A DNA stretch of 16,818 nt from Bacteroidales bacterium (GTDB taxonomy: Bacteria; Bacteroidota; Bacteroidia; Bacteroidales; Bacteroidaceae): the NCBI GenBank assembly GCA_004552195.1, contig SFPC01000038.1:1-16818 (forward strand). The letters run 5' to 3'. How positions within the stretch are numbered: position 1 is the stretch's first letter; every line of letters starts with the position of its first letter. Shown in pieces: positions 7,601 to 13,722 of this stretch. The notes below the pieces were generated by a model that ran no database searches, was not told the origin of the DNA, and saw only the letters and a list, made by a program, of their open reading frames with translations. The translations under genes and the position numbers were made by a program.

Positions 7601-7821
7601 TATTTGCCGGCCTCTTTGGCCTGAAGTGCGAAACAGCCTTTTTCGTCGGTCGTACCGGCCAGGACGGCGGTGCTGTCGGGGCGCAGCAGGGCCACCGATG
7701 CGAACTCCACGGGCTGCTTGGTCTTGTTTTCCAAGGCTTGTCCCGTGATGACCAGATGCTGTGCCACCGCTGAGGTCGCCAGCATGAAGGAGAGGAAAAG
7801 GAATAGAAGCGATTTTCTCAT
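4693..7821 (-). CDS. Outer-membrane beta-barrel protein, TonB-receptor-like, with Gly/Met/His-rich tail
   Basis: A 1042-residue protein with a signal peptide (about 1-21, ending AVAQ). A carboxypeptidase-regulatory-like beta-sandwich spans about 23-105. A plug-like region (about 105-245) includes LEALVKQLPGVEV, NGKTVTEFLVNGKDFF and NLPTELVSKI. A long aromatic, beta-strand-rich barrel runs to about residue 1000. This is the layout of the Bacteroidetes outer membrane beta-barrel family (OMP_b-brl_3/CarboxypepD_reg-like), related to but distinct from SusC. No SusD partner and no GLPGLI-family gene lie next to it, so the substrate is unknown. The last 40 residues are low complexity (Gly, Pro, Met, Asp, His), ending HGGHF, with possible metal-binding character. 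I chose the ATG at 7821, which begins directly at the signal peptide; the frame stays open upstream to 7935 without signal-like sequence. Confidence 0.85.
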   Translation of the reverse strand: MRKSLLFLFLSFMLATSAVAQHLVITGQALENKTKQPVEFASVALLRPDSTAVLAGTTDEKGCFALQAKEAGKYLVRLSFVGFTPAVKPAELTAETDTLDLGTILLSSSDNVLGAATVTAVASRVEQKDDTTMFNAAAYRVPEGSTLEALVKQLPGVEVGDDGTIKWNGKTVTEFLVNGKDFFKGDTETAMKNLPTELVSKIKAYDKKSDYTEQTGIDDGEETTVLDIATKRELNESWVTNVDVAYGNHDRYSGRVFATRFTDRTRVTAFGSANNTNNQGFGGPRGFGGGGSGLVASKNAGLDFSWENGKKKGEAGRLELGGGVMYRHRNNDALSTSNSETFLTSGGSSSFANNWSHSFSKSTNVNARFRLQWNPDTMTTISFRPSYAYSESNNSSTSRSATFNDDPYAIKGMMSPLDSIFADNAITRHPELYALMVNTNNRLSMGDSKSHSVSGNLNITRKLNSEGRNVSLRANAGYTKSESHSYSISDINYNASSDKPASFLNQYSNQPSKSYNYNARVGYVEPLGNQWFGELRYQYGFRYSDSDRSRYNLDSLAYEPYASMFPEYTSFGDPSNYPTLGSLPTRDDVLNYVRDLNNSQYATYKYYEHTATVGVRYNTSAINFNAGVDFNPQKTKMAYNRPGQHIDTLITRDVFMVSPQVRFRYKFSKTNQLDIRYRGSSSQPSMTDLLAVVDDSNPLSISMGNPGLKPSWNNTLRIQYNGYNATRQQGIMAGLNASQTINSISNRMVYDEATGVRYTRPENISGNWNSQGMFMFNSALGANKLFNVSTFTTLSYSNDVGYVSRMETTERTPSTSALTGMIAKAATEQPVNDRSYDYYNNIFGQALSQKNTTRTLGVDENLNLSYRTSWFDVGVLGRLNYQHARATVQDNANMDTWNFAYGANANFMFDFGLSISTDIRMNSRRGYSDASMNNNELLWNAQIAQSFLKNKAAMLSIQFYDILQKQSNISRTLSATQRTDSWSNAINSYFMVHFIYKLNIFSGSGKSGGDKQSDRPGPPDMRGPGGMPMRGMGPGGGHGGHF

Positions 7822-8146
7822 TATGATGATGTTGTTTTTGATTGGCTGAGGATGTTCTTGGGTTGGCAGATGATACTTTTGGTTTAGTTGAGAATGTCGG
7901 GCACTTGCTCCGGATTGGTTGCAGGCAACCCTCACCGGCAGTGGTGCGAAGATGTGGCATTCAGTACGCCAGCCTTTATACTGACCTGATTTCAGTCAAA
8001 AAGTTTAATCAACCCTAAATATTTTTTCAAGGACAGCCTTGCGATACCATCGGTAAACAATTTTTGCCGACTTTGTTTTGCCAAGCCGCACAGTCAATCC
8101 AAGTACCTCCGGCACAAATGTTTAGTACACAGCATTGCTGATGGTC

Positions 8147-8296
8147 TTCACAAATTCGGGAGTTGAATTAAAAAAATGGCGCGTAGCCTTCACAAGTTCA
8201 GGAGTTGTTTTTACAAATCGCCGAGTAGAAATGTCAAATCGCCGAGTAGAAAAATTAAGTCGGCGACTTGTGAAGACTATTTCCCGACAATTATGG
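8147..8296 (+). repeat. Degenerate 21-nt tandem repeat array
   Basis: Successive units start at 8147, 8168, 8189, 8210 (24 nt), 8234, 8255 and, weakly, 8276. The shared core is roughly TTnACAAATCGCCGAGTnGAA; the clearest matches are the units at 8210 and 8234, which share AAATCGCCGAGTAGAAA. Spacing is a multiple of 3, so one frame reads as a short amino-acid repeat (such as FTNRRVE). No start context or homology supports a gene. Confidence 0.6.
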
Positions 8297-8304
8297 TGTT
8301 GCTG

Positions 8305-8398
8305 TTCTTCGTGCGCACATATACATATTTTAAGCTACACGGGTGCATACAGCAGCGACCAAGCAACCCGTTCCTCGCGCGCATATATACGTATTTTA
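8305..8398 (+). repeat. Pair of imperfect 28-nt direct repeats
   Basis: 8305-8332 and 8371-8398 match at 24 of 28 positions, and all four differences are transitions (C/T or A/G). Both contain GCGC followed by an alternating AT/ATAC run and ATTTTA. The period is 66 nt. No function is assigned. Confidence 0.6.
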
Positions 8399-8457
8399 TT
8401 TCCCGAAAAAAGCCTTCACCTATTCACACATAGCTCGTTTCTTCCTCAAATTCAGCT

Positions 8458-8702
8458 GTTTAAGGTGTGAAGGCTTGGATTTTCAAGTATTCACACGGGC
8501 AGTGTCGTGACTTTTCCTGACTACCCCAGATTCTTCCTGATCTGGGCTTACCGTCTGTCTTTAAATATCTACTGTTGAAGAACCTGTGAAAGGTTGATTT
8601 TGCAAGCCTTCACCCTGTAAAACCGATGATAATCAATTGGCTTACCACAAAATCTCGCTTCCGATGTGAACACTTGAAAATCCAAGCCTTCACACCTTAA
8701 AC
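8458..8702. repeat. Cluster of three related hairpin elements, two forming a 38-nt inverted repeat
   Basis: 8458-8495 and 8665-8702 are reverse complements over 38 nt with one mismatch, 169 nt apart. Each copy is itself a stem-loop: GTGTGAA, 2 nt, CTTG, 6-nt loop, CAAG, 2 nt, TTCACA(C). A third, more diverged element at 8585-8613 has the same plan (GTGAA...TTG...CAA...TTCAC). The short motif AAGCCTTCAC also occurs at 8410-8419. This resembles a small REP-like intergenic repeat family; no associated transposase is present. Confidence 0.65.
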
Positions 8703-8983
8703 CTATGGAAATCAGCAGGAAACAGGCATTGTGTGAAGGAGTGAATGCTTTTTGGGGATAAATTGCGTATAGATAAAAAAACAGTGCTTTTTATGCAGAG
8801 TTATCAACAAGTCTTTCATTTTTTCTAATGCATCATTGTTGAACGAGAGAAACAAACTTGTCAGAAAGCCAAGGTTATTACTGATTTCGATGCAGCCAAA
8901 GTGTGACGGAACGCTCGCACAGGTATAAACTGCCCGAAAATTCGGCAAATTTCTTCTTTTCCGCCACGAAGAGAGGGCGAGAA

Positions 8984-9015
8984 ATTGCGCGGATGGGGAA
9001 AAGTATGTACTTTTG
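8984..9015 (+). promoter_or_regulatory. Bacteroidetes-type promoter for the ATPase/DUF4435 operon
   Basis: ATTG at 8984-8987 (-33 element) is followed after 20 bp by TACTTTTG at 9008-9015, matching the Bacteroidetes -7 consensus TAnnTTTG. The ATPase ATG is 27 nt downstream, giving a 5' leader of about 20 nt. Confidence 0.7.
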
Positions 9016-9041
9016 TTTTACTAACCAATACGTTGCAAGCC

Positions 9042-9872
9042 ATGATCAAATTAGCCAATGCCATCAAACGTATAGAAATTTCCAGCCTGTGGAGCGGCCA
9101 TAAACATATCGTGTGGGAGTTACGCCCCGACGTGAATGTCCTCAGCGGACGAAATGGCGCGGGGAAAAGTACTATCTTGAACAAGCTGGTGCACCACCTG
9201 CGCACCATTCCCGTCTCGGGCGAGATTTCCGCCGGGGCCCAGTTGGGGGTGAAGGTGGAGTTTGACCCGGCCGATGCCACGGGCATACGCTACGATGTGC
9301 TGCGCAGTTTCGACCGCAAAATCATTGCTGCCGAACCGGTGGGCGGACTGACTGATGCACGGATTGTGACCGAACTCGACTGGCAGCTCTATCTGGTGCA
9401 GCGGCGTTACTTGGATTGGCAGGTGAACGTGGGCAACCGCATGATAGCCTTGCTCACCGGCGACGACCCTCAGGCTAAGGAGAAGGCGGCGGAGGCCGCC
9501 ACCCTGAAGACGCGCTTCCTGGATATGGTGGATGAACTCTTTGCCGAAACGGGCAAGCGCATTGACCGGCAAAGCAACGAATTGTCGTTTCTGCAATATG
9601 GCGAGAAACTGCCGCCTTACATCCTGTCAAGCGGCGAGAAGCAGATGCTGCTCATCCTGCTCACCGTGCTCACAGAGGATCGCCAGCCCTATGTGCTCTT
9701 TATGGACGAACCTGAGGCCAGTCTGCATTTTGAATGGCAGAAGAGCCTCATCGGTATGGTGCGCGAGCTGAATCCCAATGCACAGGTGCTGCTCACCACG
9801 CATTCGCCGGCTCTCATCATGAACGGATGGGAAGATGCCGTGACGGAGGTGAGCGACATTACCGTGGTGTGA
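9042..9872 (+). CDS. ABC/AAA-type ATPase, probable PARIS AriA-like partner
   Basis: A 276-residue soluble ATPase with a full ABC-type motif set: Walker A GRNGAGKST (36-44), signature-like LSSGEK (195-200), Walker B YVLFMDEPEASL (217-228, with catalytic Glu223) and the H-loop His254 in TTHSPA. The EPEASLH sequence and compact size fit the AAA_15/AAA_21 class (OLD/RecF-like) rather than a transporter ATPase; no permease is encoded nearby. I chose the ATG at 9042 because a promoter lies just upstream, between it and an earlier in-frame ATG at 8985. A DUF4435/TOPRIM-like gene follows after 61 bp. That domain pair is the one in the PARIS anti-phage system (AriA and AriB). Known AriA proteins are, as I recall, longer, so this may be a PARIS-like variant or a pair with another role. 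Confidence 0.82.
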   Translation: MIKLANAIKRIEISSLWSGHKHIVWELRPDVNVLSGRNGAGKSTILNKLVHHLRTIPVSGEISAGAQLGVKVEFDPADATGIRYDVLRSFDRKIIAAEPVGGLTDARIVTELDWQLYLVQRRYLDWQVNVGNRMIALLTGDDPQAKEKAAEAATLKTRFLDMVDELFAETGKRIDRQSNELSFLQYGEKLPPYILSSGEKQMLLILLTVLTEDRQPYVLFMDEPEASLHFEWQKSLIGMVRELNPNAQVLLTTHSPALIMNGWEDAVTEVSDITVV

Positions 9873-9933
9873 CAGGCTGTGCCTCCGGCGAGACGGCGGG
9901 GGCAGTGAGGACAAATGACAATTTGACAACAGC

Positions 9934-11064
9934 ATGAAACGGTTAAGCCAAAACCTGAATTCTGACTATATAGAGGCCATGAACCGTTTGGGCGGCAAAA
10001 AGGGCCGCAAACGCATTGTGGCTTATGTGGAGAGTTACGACGATGTGTTTTTCTGGAGCAACCTGCTACGGCCGCTCGAAACGGACGGGTATTTCTTTGA
10101 GGTGATGCTGCCTTCCAACAGCAGCCTGTGCAAAGGGAAGAAAATAGCTTTGGCCAACGAACTGGGAAACCGGCTGGGGCGTTGCATGATAGCTTGCGTG
10201 GATGCCGATTATGACTACCTGATGCAGGGCGTAACCGCCATGTCGGCACAGGTGTGCAGCAATCCTTATGTGTTCCATACCTATGCCTATGCCATAGAGA
10301 ATTTTCAGTGTTACGCCCCGGCACTGCACAACGTGTGTGTCATGGTCACACTGAACGACCGCCGCGTGTTCGATTTTGAGCTCTTCCTGCAACGCTACAG
10401 CGAAATCATCTGGCCGCTTTTTGTCTGGAACATCTGGTGCTATCGTTATGGCACTTACAAGCAGTTTTCCATGCTCGACTTTTACCATGTGGTGCAGCTC
10501 AACCAACTCAACTATTATCATCCCGAACAGACACTGGAGCATCTCCGGCACTTGGTGAACGCCAAGGTGAGCCGTCTGCAACGGCAGTTTCCGCAAGGGC
10601 GCAAAACGTACAAGCCGCTGCGGGAGGAGCTGCTGGCTTTGGGACTGACACCGCAGACAACGTATCTCTTTATGCGCGGGCACGATTTGTTTGAAGGCAT
10701 CGTAGCTCCCATGTTGGGCGGCGTGTGCGAGGTGTTGCGCCGGGAAAGGGAAAGGGAGATACAGCGGCTGGCAGAGCATTCGGTGCAGATGCAAAACGAG
10801 CTTTCCGCCTACCGTCATGCCACGGCCACAGTGGAGGAAATGCTGCGCAAGCATACCGCCTACACTAACTGCCCGCTCTACCTGCGCGTGCAGCATGACA
10901 TCCGCAGTTGGATGGAACAGGTTGACAAGCCGCAACCGATGCCGGCAGTGCTACCGGACTCAGTTGAAACTGCTCATCAGGGCACTCAGGTTGGCCGTGA
11001 AGAGGCGCACGGAGATGGCCAGCAGGATGATGCCGAAGAACTTGCGGAGCAGGTAGATGGTTGA
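9934..11064 (+). CDS. DUF4435 protein with TOPRIM-like motifs, probable AriB-like effector
   Basis: A 376-residue protein starting 61 bp after the ATPase gene. The N-terminal ~200 residues fit DUF4435: VESYDD (Glu33), then IACVDADYD (Asp90, Asp92), the Glu and DxD arrangement of TOPRIM nuclease/primase folds, then the aromatic-rich segment YAYAIENFQCY (117-127). The C-terminal ~150 residues are mostly helical and charged, with a coiled-coil-like run RREREREIQRLAEHSVQMQ. In PARIS, DUF4435 AriB is the toxic nuclease released by the ATPase when a phage trigger is sensed; that role here is inferred. The last ~35 residues are Gln/Glu/Asp-rich and encoded opposite the end of marC, so they look like accidental antisense translation after loss of an earlier stop. 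Confidence 0.75.
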   Translation: MKRLSQNLNSDYIEAMNRLGGKKGRKRIVAYVESYDDVFFWSNLLRPLETDGYFFEVMLPSNSSLCKGKKIALANELGNRLGRCMIACVDADYDYLMQGVTAMSAQVCSNPYVFHTYAYAIENFQCYAPALHNVCVMVTLNDRRVFDFELFLQRYSEIIWPLFVWNIWCYRYGTYKQFSMLDFYHVVQLNQLNYYHPEQTLEHLRHLVNAKVSRLQRQFPQGRKTYKPLREELLALGLTPQTTYLFMRGHDLFEGIVAPMLGGVCEVLRREREREIQRLAEHSVQMQNELSAYRHATATVEEMLRKHTAYTNCPLYLRVQHDIRSWMEQVDKPQPMPAVLPDSVETAHQGTQVGREEAHGDGQQDDAEELAEQVDG

Positions 11065-11568
11065 TTTGGAAATCAAGCGTTCCACCCGTTCCGTTGCCTT
11101 CAGCACGCAGTAGACGAACCCCATGTTGAGCAACAGGCCGATGAGGATATTCACCTGTGCATATTCGGCCCGGAGCGAGAGCAGGGTGGTGAACGAACCG
11201 GCACCGGCAATGAGGGGGAAGACCACGGGGACAAGTGTGGCCTCCTTGATGGGGCCTTGGTTCTTGAAGATGACCACGTCCAGAATCATTTCCAATGCCA
11301 GCAGGAAGATGACCAACGAACCGGCCACGGCAAACGATTCAATGTCTACATTAAACAGGCGGAGCATGGCGTCTCCAGCAAAGAAAAAGCCTATCAGGAG
11401 GCCGGTGGAGATAAGGGTGGCCTTCAGTGCATTGACCGGGCGGCCCTGCTGCTTGAGGTCAATGAATATGGGGGTGGAACCAAGCACGTCGATTACGGCA
11501 AAGAGCACAATGAAGGTGCTGGCAATTTGAAGCGCGTTGAGGCGTGAAAGCAGATAAGAGATGTCCAT
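10960..11568 (-). CDS. MarC family (UPF0056) integral membrane protein
   Basis: A 202-residue inner-membrane protein with about six hydrophobic segments and MarC-family features: FIVLFAVIDVLGSTPIF near the N-terminus, PLIAGAGSFTTLLSL in the middle, and a conserved-looking ending RKFFGIILLAISVRLFTANL. Members are annotated as MarC or NAAT transporters, but substrate is uncertain (the name came from a disproved drug-resistance link). I chose the ATG at 11568, giving the usual N-terminus just before the first helix, over an ORF start at 11610. Its 3' end overlaps the DUF4435 gene by 105 bp on the opposite strand. No intrinsic terminator is visible between them. Confidence 0.85.
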   Translation of the reverse strand: MDISYLLSRLNALQIASTFIVLFAVIDVLGSTPIFIDLKQQGRPVNALKATLISTGLLIGFFFAGDAMLRLFNVDIESFAVAGSLVIFLLALEMILDVVIFKNQGPIKEATLVPVVFPLIAGAGSFTTLLSLRAEYAQVNILIGLLLNMGFVYCVLKATERVERLISKSTIYLLRKFFGIILLAISVRLFTANLSALMSSFN

Positions 11569-11635
11569 GGGAAATTTGTTTGATGAGAATGGGATGATGA
11601 CAATGAACAATTATTTATGAAGAATGAAGAATTAT

Positions 11636-11688
11636 ATAATGAATAAATCCCACGGCCTTGCAATCTGCATAGCCCCATTATTCATTAT
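11636..11688. repeat. AT-rich inverted repeat between the S41 peptidase and marC genes
   Basis: 11636-11646 and 11678-11688 are 11-nt reverse complements (ATAATGAATAA type) with a 31-nt spacer, within a longer AT-rich stretch of ATTCATT-like units. The right arm overlaps the last codons of the S41 peptidase. It could be a weak terminator or a common intergenic repeat. Confidence 0.45.
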
Positions 11689-12728
11689 TCATTAAAACTA
11701 TCCGTAGGCTGTGTTTTCAGCAAGGACCGTGCCGTTTCGATGATGGTATCAACGCTGCGGGCATAGTCTTCGTTGGTAATGTCAGCCTTTACGTCCGGCT
11801 TGATACCCATTTCGGTGCATTGCATCAGGCGGTCGTACATAGGGCAGGCCGAGAAGCGGATACTCCACCCGCCTGGCAGTTCCGAGGAAAAAGGCATACC
11901 GGCCCCGCCACCCGTCGTGTCGCCCACCACCGTCACCAAAGGCAGCCCTTTCAGGTACATCACAAAACTGTTGGCAGCGCTGTATGTGCGTCGGTTGGTC
12001 AGTATGGCCACAGGCTTTTGCCAGCGCAGTCCGACGAAAGGCTTTATTTTGATAGGTTCGGGCGTGGAAAAGTCATCATGTCCGCTGCCCGTCTTGTGGC
12101 AGATGTAGGCACCCACCGTTTCCTCGTTGACAAAGAGCGAAGCCAGCTTTTCAGCAGCCGTCAGCAGCCCTCCGCCGTTGCTGCGCACATCTACGATGAG
12201 TGCATCGCAAGTAGCCAGGCTGCGCATCATTTCCTGCAAGTTGCCATCGCCGAAGAGCAATTCGAACGAGGCACAGCGCACATAGCCCACGTTGTCTTCC
12301 AGAATGCGGTATTTCAGTCCGGCGGCATTGGCATAATCCTGCGACGTTCCCAGATATTTACGTTCCAGAGAGTCGCTTTGGTTCATGGGATAAGCGTCGA
12401 ACCAGGCCCCGTAGCGAGCCACATCGTGCGAGGCATACAGATTGACGTGCCCGTCACGGAGCTCGCAGACCATCTCCCCCAACACTTCAAACAACTGCCG
12501 GTTGCTCATGGACTCGTCAATGCGTACCCGATAGCTTTCATAAACCTTGTTCCAATCCAATCCGTAGCTTTCCTTCTTATAGTCGAAGAAACAATAGTGC
12601 GCATCAAGCGTGCGCCACAAAGCCTCGAAGTTACCACGGCGCGTATCGTCCTCCACCTCTTGCGTAACACACGAGGAGGTCGACAAAATCAGGAAAAGTC
12701 CTAAGAAGAAGCGGAACAGATGGTACAT
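11685..12728 (-). CDS. S41 family peptidase, lipoprotein
   Basis: A 347-residue protein with a hydrophobic signal ending LSTSSC (lipobox, Cys20), so it is probably anchored to the outer or inner membrane. The S41 domain follows: ELRDGHVNL (89-97, His94), IVDVRSNGGG (178-187) and RTYSAANSF (247-255, candidate nucleophile Ser250). VVGDTTGGGAGMPFS follows, where Ctp-type enzymes usually have a TxGKG lysine. The Ser-plus-His pattern with Gly in place of that Lys suits the tricorn/IRBP-like branch of S41 rather than the CtpA Ser/Lys branch. No PDZ domain is apparent. The gene is followed after 116 bp by marC on the same strand. The physiological substrate is unknown; processing or degradation of envelope proteins is the family norm. 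Confidence 0.85.
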   Translation of the reverse strand: MYHLFRFFLGLFLILSTSSCVTQEVEDDTRRGNFEALWRTLDAHYCFFDYKKESYGLDWNKVYESYRVRIDESMSNRQLFEVLGEMVCELRDGHVNLYASHDVARYGAWFDAYPMNQSDSLERKYLGTSQDYANAAGLKYRILEDNVGYVRCASFELLFGDGNLQEMMRSLATCDALIVDVRSNGGGLLTAAEKLASLFVNEETVGAYICHKTGSGHDDFSTPEPIKIKPFVGLRWQKPVAILTNRRTYSAANSFVMYLKGLPLVTVVGDTTGGGAGMPFSSELPGGWSIRFSACPMYDRLMQCTEMGIKPDVKADITNEDYARSVDTIIETARSLLKTQPTDSFNE

Positions 12729-12769
12729 GAGGGATAATGGATAATGGTTTAATGTACAATGTGATTTTT

Positions 12770-12877
12770 AATGTATAATGTATAATGAAAGCTACGCCAA
12801 TGGTGGCGGCGGTTCTGCTTCGTCCTGTATGAACGTCGTAGACCTCATTATACATTTTACATTATACATTATACATT
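12770..12877. repeat. AT-rich inverted repeat upstream of the S41 peptidase gene
   Basis: 12770-12787 and 12860-12877 are exact 18-nt reverse complements built of AATGTAT-like units, spacer 72 nt. Extra partial copies lie at 12752-12760 and 12846-12856. It separates the DUF3316-like gene from the S41 gene and may end transcription of the former. The spacer holds GC-richer, non-coding sequence. Confidence 0.55.
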
Positions 12878-12885
12878 GATGAAGG

Positions 12886-13710
12886 CTACGGACGAATGAG
12901 CTGCAAGTGGCGCGTATAGCCAATCATGAAACAGTTGCGCCAGGCATGGCGTTTCAGTCCGCCCAGTTTGCTCTGCCTCACATCGGCCAGGTAGCCCAAC
13001 GTCCAGTTGGCTTTGCACAGCGGCAGCGTAAGGTACGCCTGCAAACGCCCTGTGGGACAGTTGCCCGGATGCGTAAAGTGGACAATGCCCGAGGTATGAC
13101 CCAAAGAAAATATTTCGTAGTACGACTGGCCATATTCCGGCGAGAACTGCGCCCCCACCATTTGGAAGTCCGTTTGCACCGTCACCTTGGCCGGGTGGCG
13201 GAAGAACCGGAAAGCATATTGCGCCAAGGCCGTGGCTGACAGACTGATGCCCAGCCGTCCCTGTGCCGGATTGTTGCTGCCCCGTGTGTTATAGGTAAAG
13301 CCGCCGGTCAGTTCAGCCAAGGCCCCTGCTGCCAAACGCCAATGCGGCGTGCGGTACAGGTCATACAGGCAGCCCCCTGCGGCGGAGATTTCCGCATCCC
13401 ATTCCTTGCCATCGTCGGTGGGCGAATGCAGGTAAGCCAGATGTCCCGTATAGAGCCCTTGCACCTTGAGGCGTTGGTTCCTTCGGCTGAAGGGGCGTTC
13501 CGTGCGGTGAAGCAGGCTGAAGTTGGGACCCGTGTATTCCAACGGCGACAGATAGGTGTCCAGCACATTGCCGCTTCCCGCTCCCCAAAGCCAACAATGC
13601 TCCGTGGCAGGGCGTACCGACGGCACGTCCGTACTGTCGGCAGCGGTCTGAGCCCCGACCGGCAGGCACGACAGGAGGCAGAGGATGCAAAAAAGCAGGT
13701 AAAGTCTCAT
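12886..13710 (-). CDS. DUF3316-like envelope protein
   Basis: A 274-residue protein with a clear signal peptide (1-20, ending VGAQ). The rest is rich in aromatics and alternating strands (YNTRGSNNPAQGRLGISLSA, YAFRFFRHPAKVTVQTDFQM) and ends in a short strand without charge, consistent with a small outer-membrane barrel or periplasmic beta protein. Features such as YLSPLEYTGPNFSLLHRTER recall DUF3316 proteins of Bacteroidetes, whose function is not known. The ATG lies 12 nt after the dedA stop, so the two genes are very likely co-transcribed from the promoter upstream of dedA. Confidence 0.65.
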   Translation of the reverse strand: MRLYLLFCILCLLSCLPVGAQTAADSTDVPSVRPATEHCWLWGAGSGNVLDTYLSPLEYTGPNFSLLHRTERPFSRRNQRLKVQGLYTGHLAYLHSPTDDGKEWDAEISAAGGCLYDLYRTPHWRLAAGALAELTGGFTYNTRGSNNPAQGRLGISLSATALAQYAFRFFRHPAKVTVQTDFQMVGAQFSPEYGQSYYEIFSLGHTSGIVHFTHPGNCPTGRLQAYLTLPLCKANWTLGYLADVRQSKLGGLKRHAWRNCFMIGYTRHLQLIRP

Positions 13711-13722
13711 AGGATGGTTCGG

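Larger units (their letters stand above)
7822..9041. other. 1.2-kb intergenic region with repeats, no convincing gene
   Basis: The region lies between divergent genes and is more AT-rich than its neighbours. From 7822 to about 8146 I see only the upstream region of the outer-membrane protein gene; no exact TAnnTTTG promoter is evident on the minus strand there. From 8147 to 8702 it holds three repeat groups (listed separately) and a small CCCAGAT/ATCTGGG hairpin at 8525-8546 without a T-tract. From 8703 to 8983 I see nothing beyond AT-rich sequence. ORFs here are short, without a domain, and follow the repeat period. Confidence 0.6.

Noticed and set aside
7822..7935. Extended start of the outer-membrane protein
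   Set aside because: The signal peptide begins exactly at the ATG at 7821; the extension has no signal features.
8147..8296. CRISPR array
   Set aside because: Units are contiguous, only 21 nt, degenerate and without unique spacers; no cas gene is near.
8135..8470. 111-codon ORF over the 21-nt repeats
   Set aside because: No start context, no domain, and the sequence simply follows the repeat period and then unrelated AT-rich DNA.
11820..12704. 294-codon + strand ORF
   Set aside because: Antisense of the S41 peptidase, which has full catalytic motifs and a lipobox.
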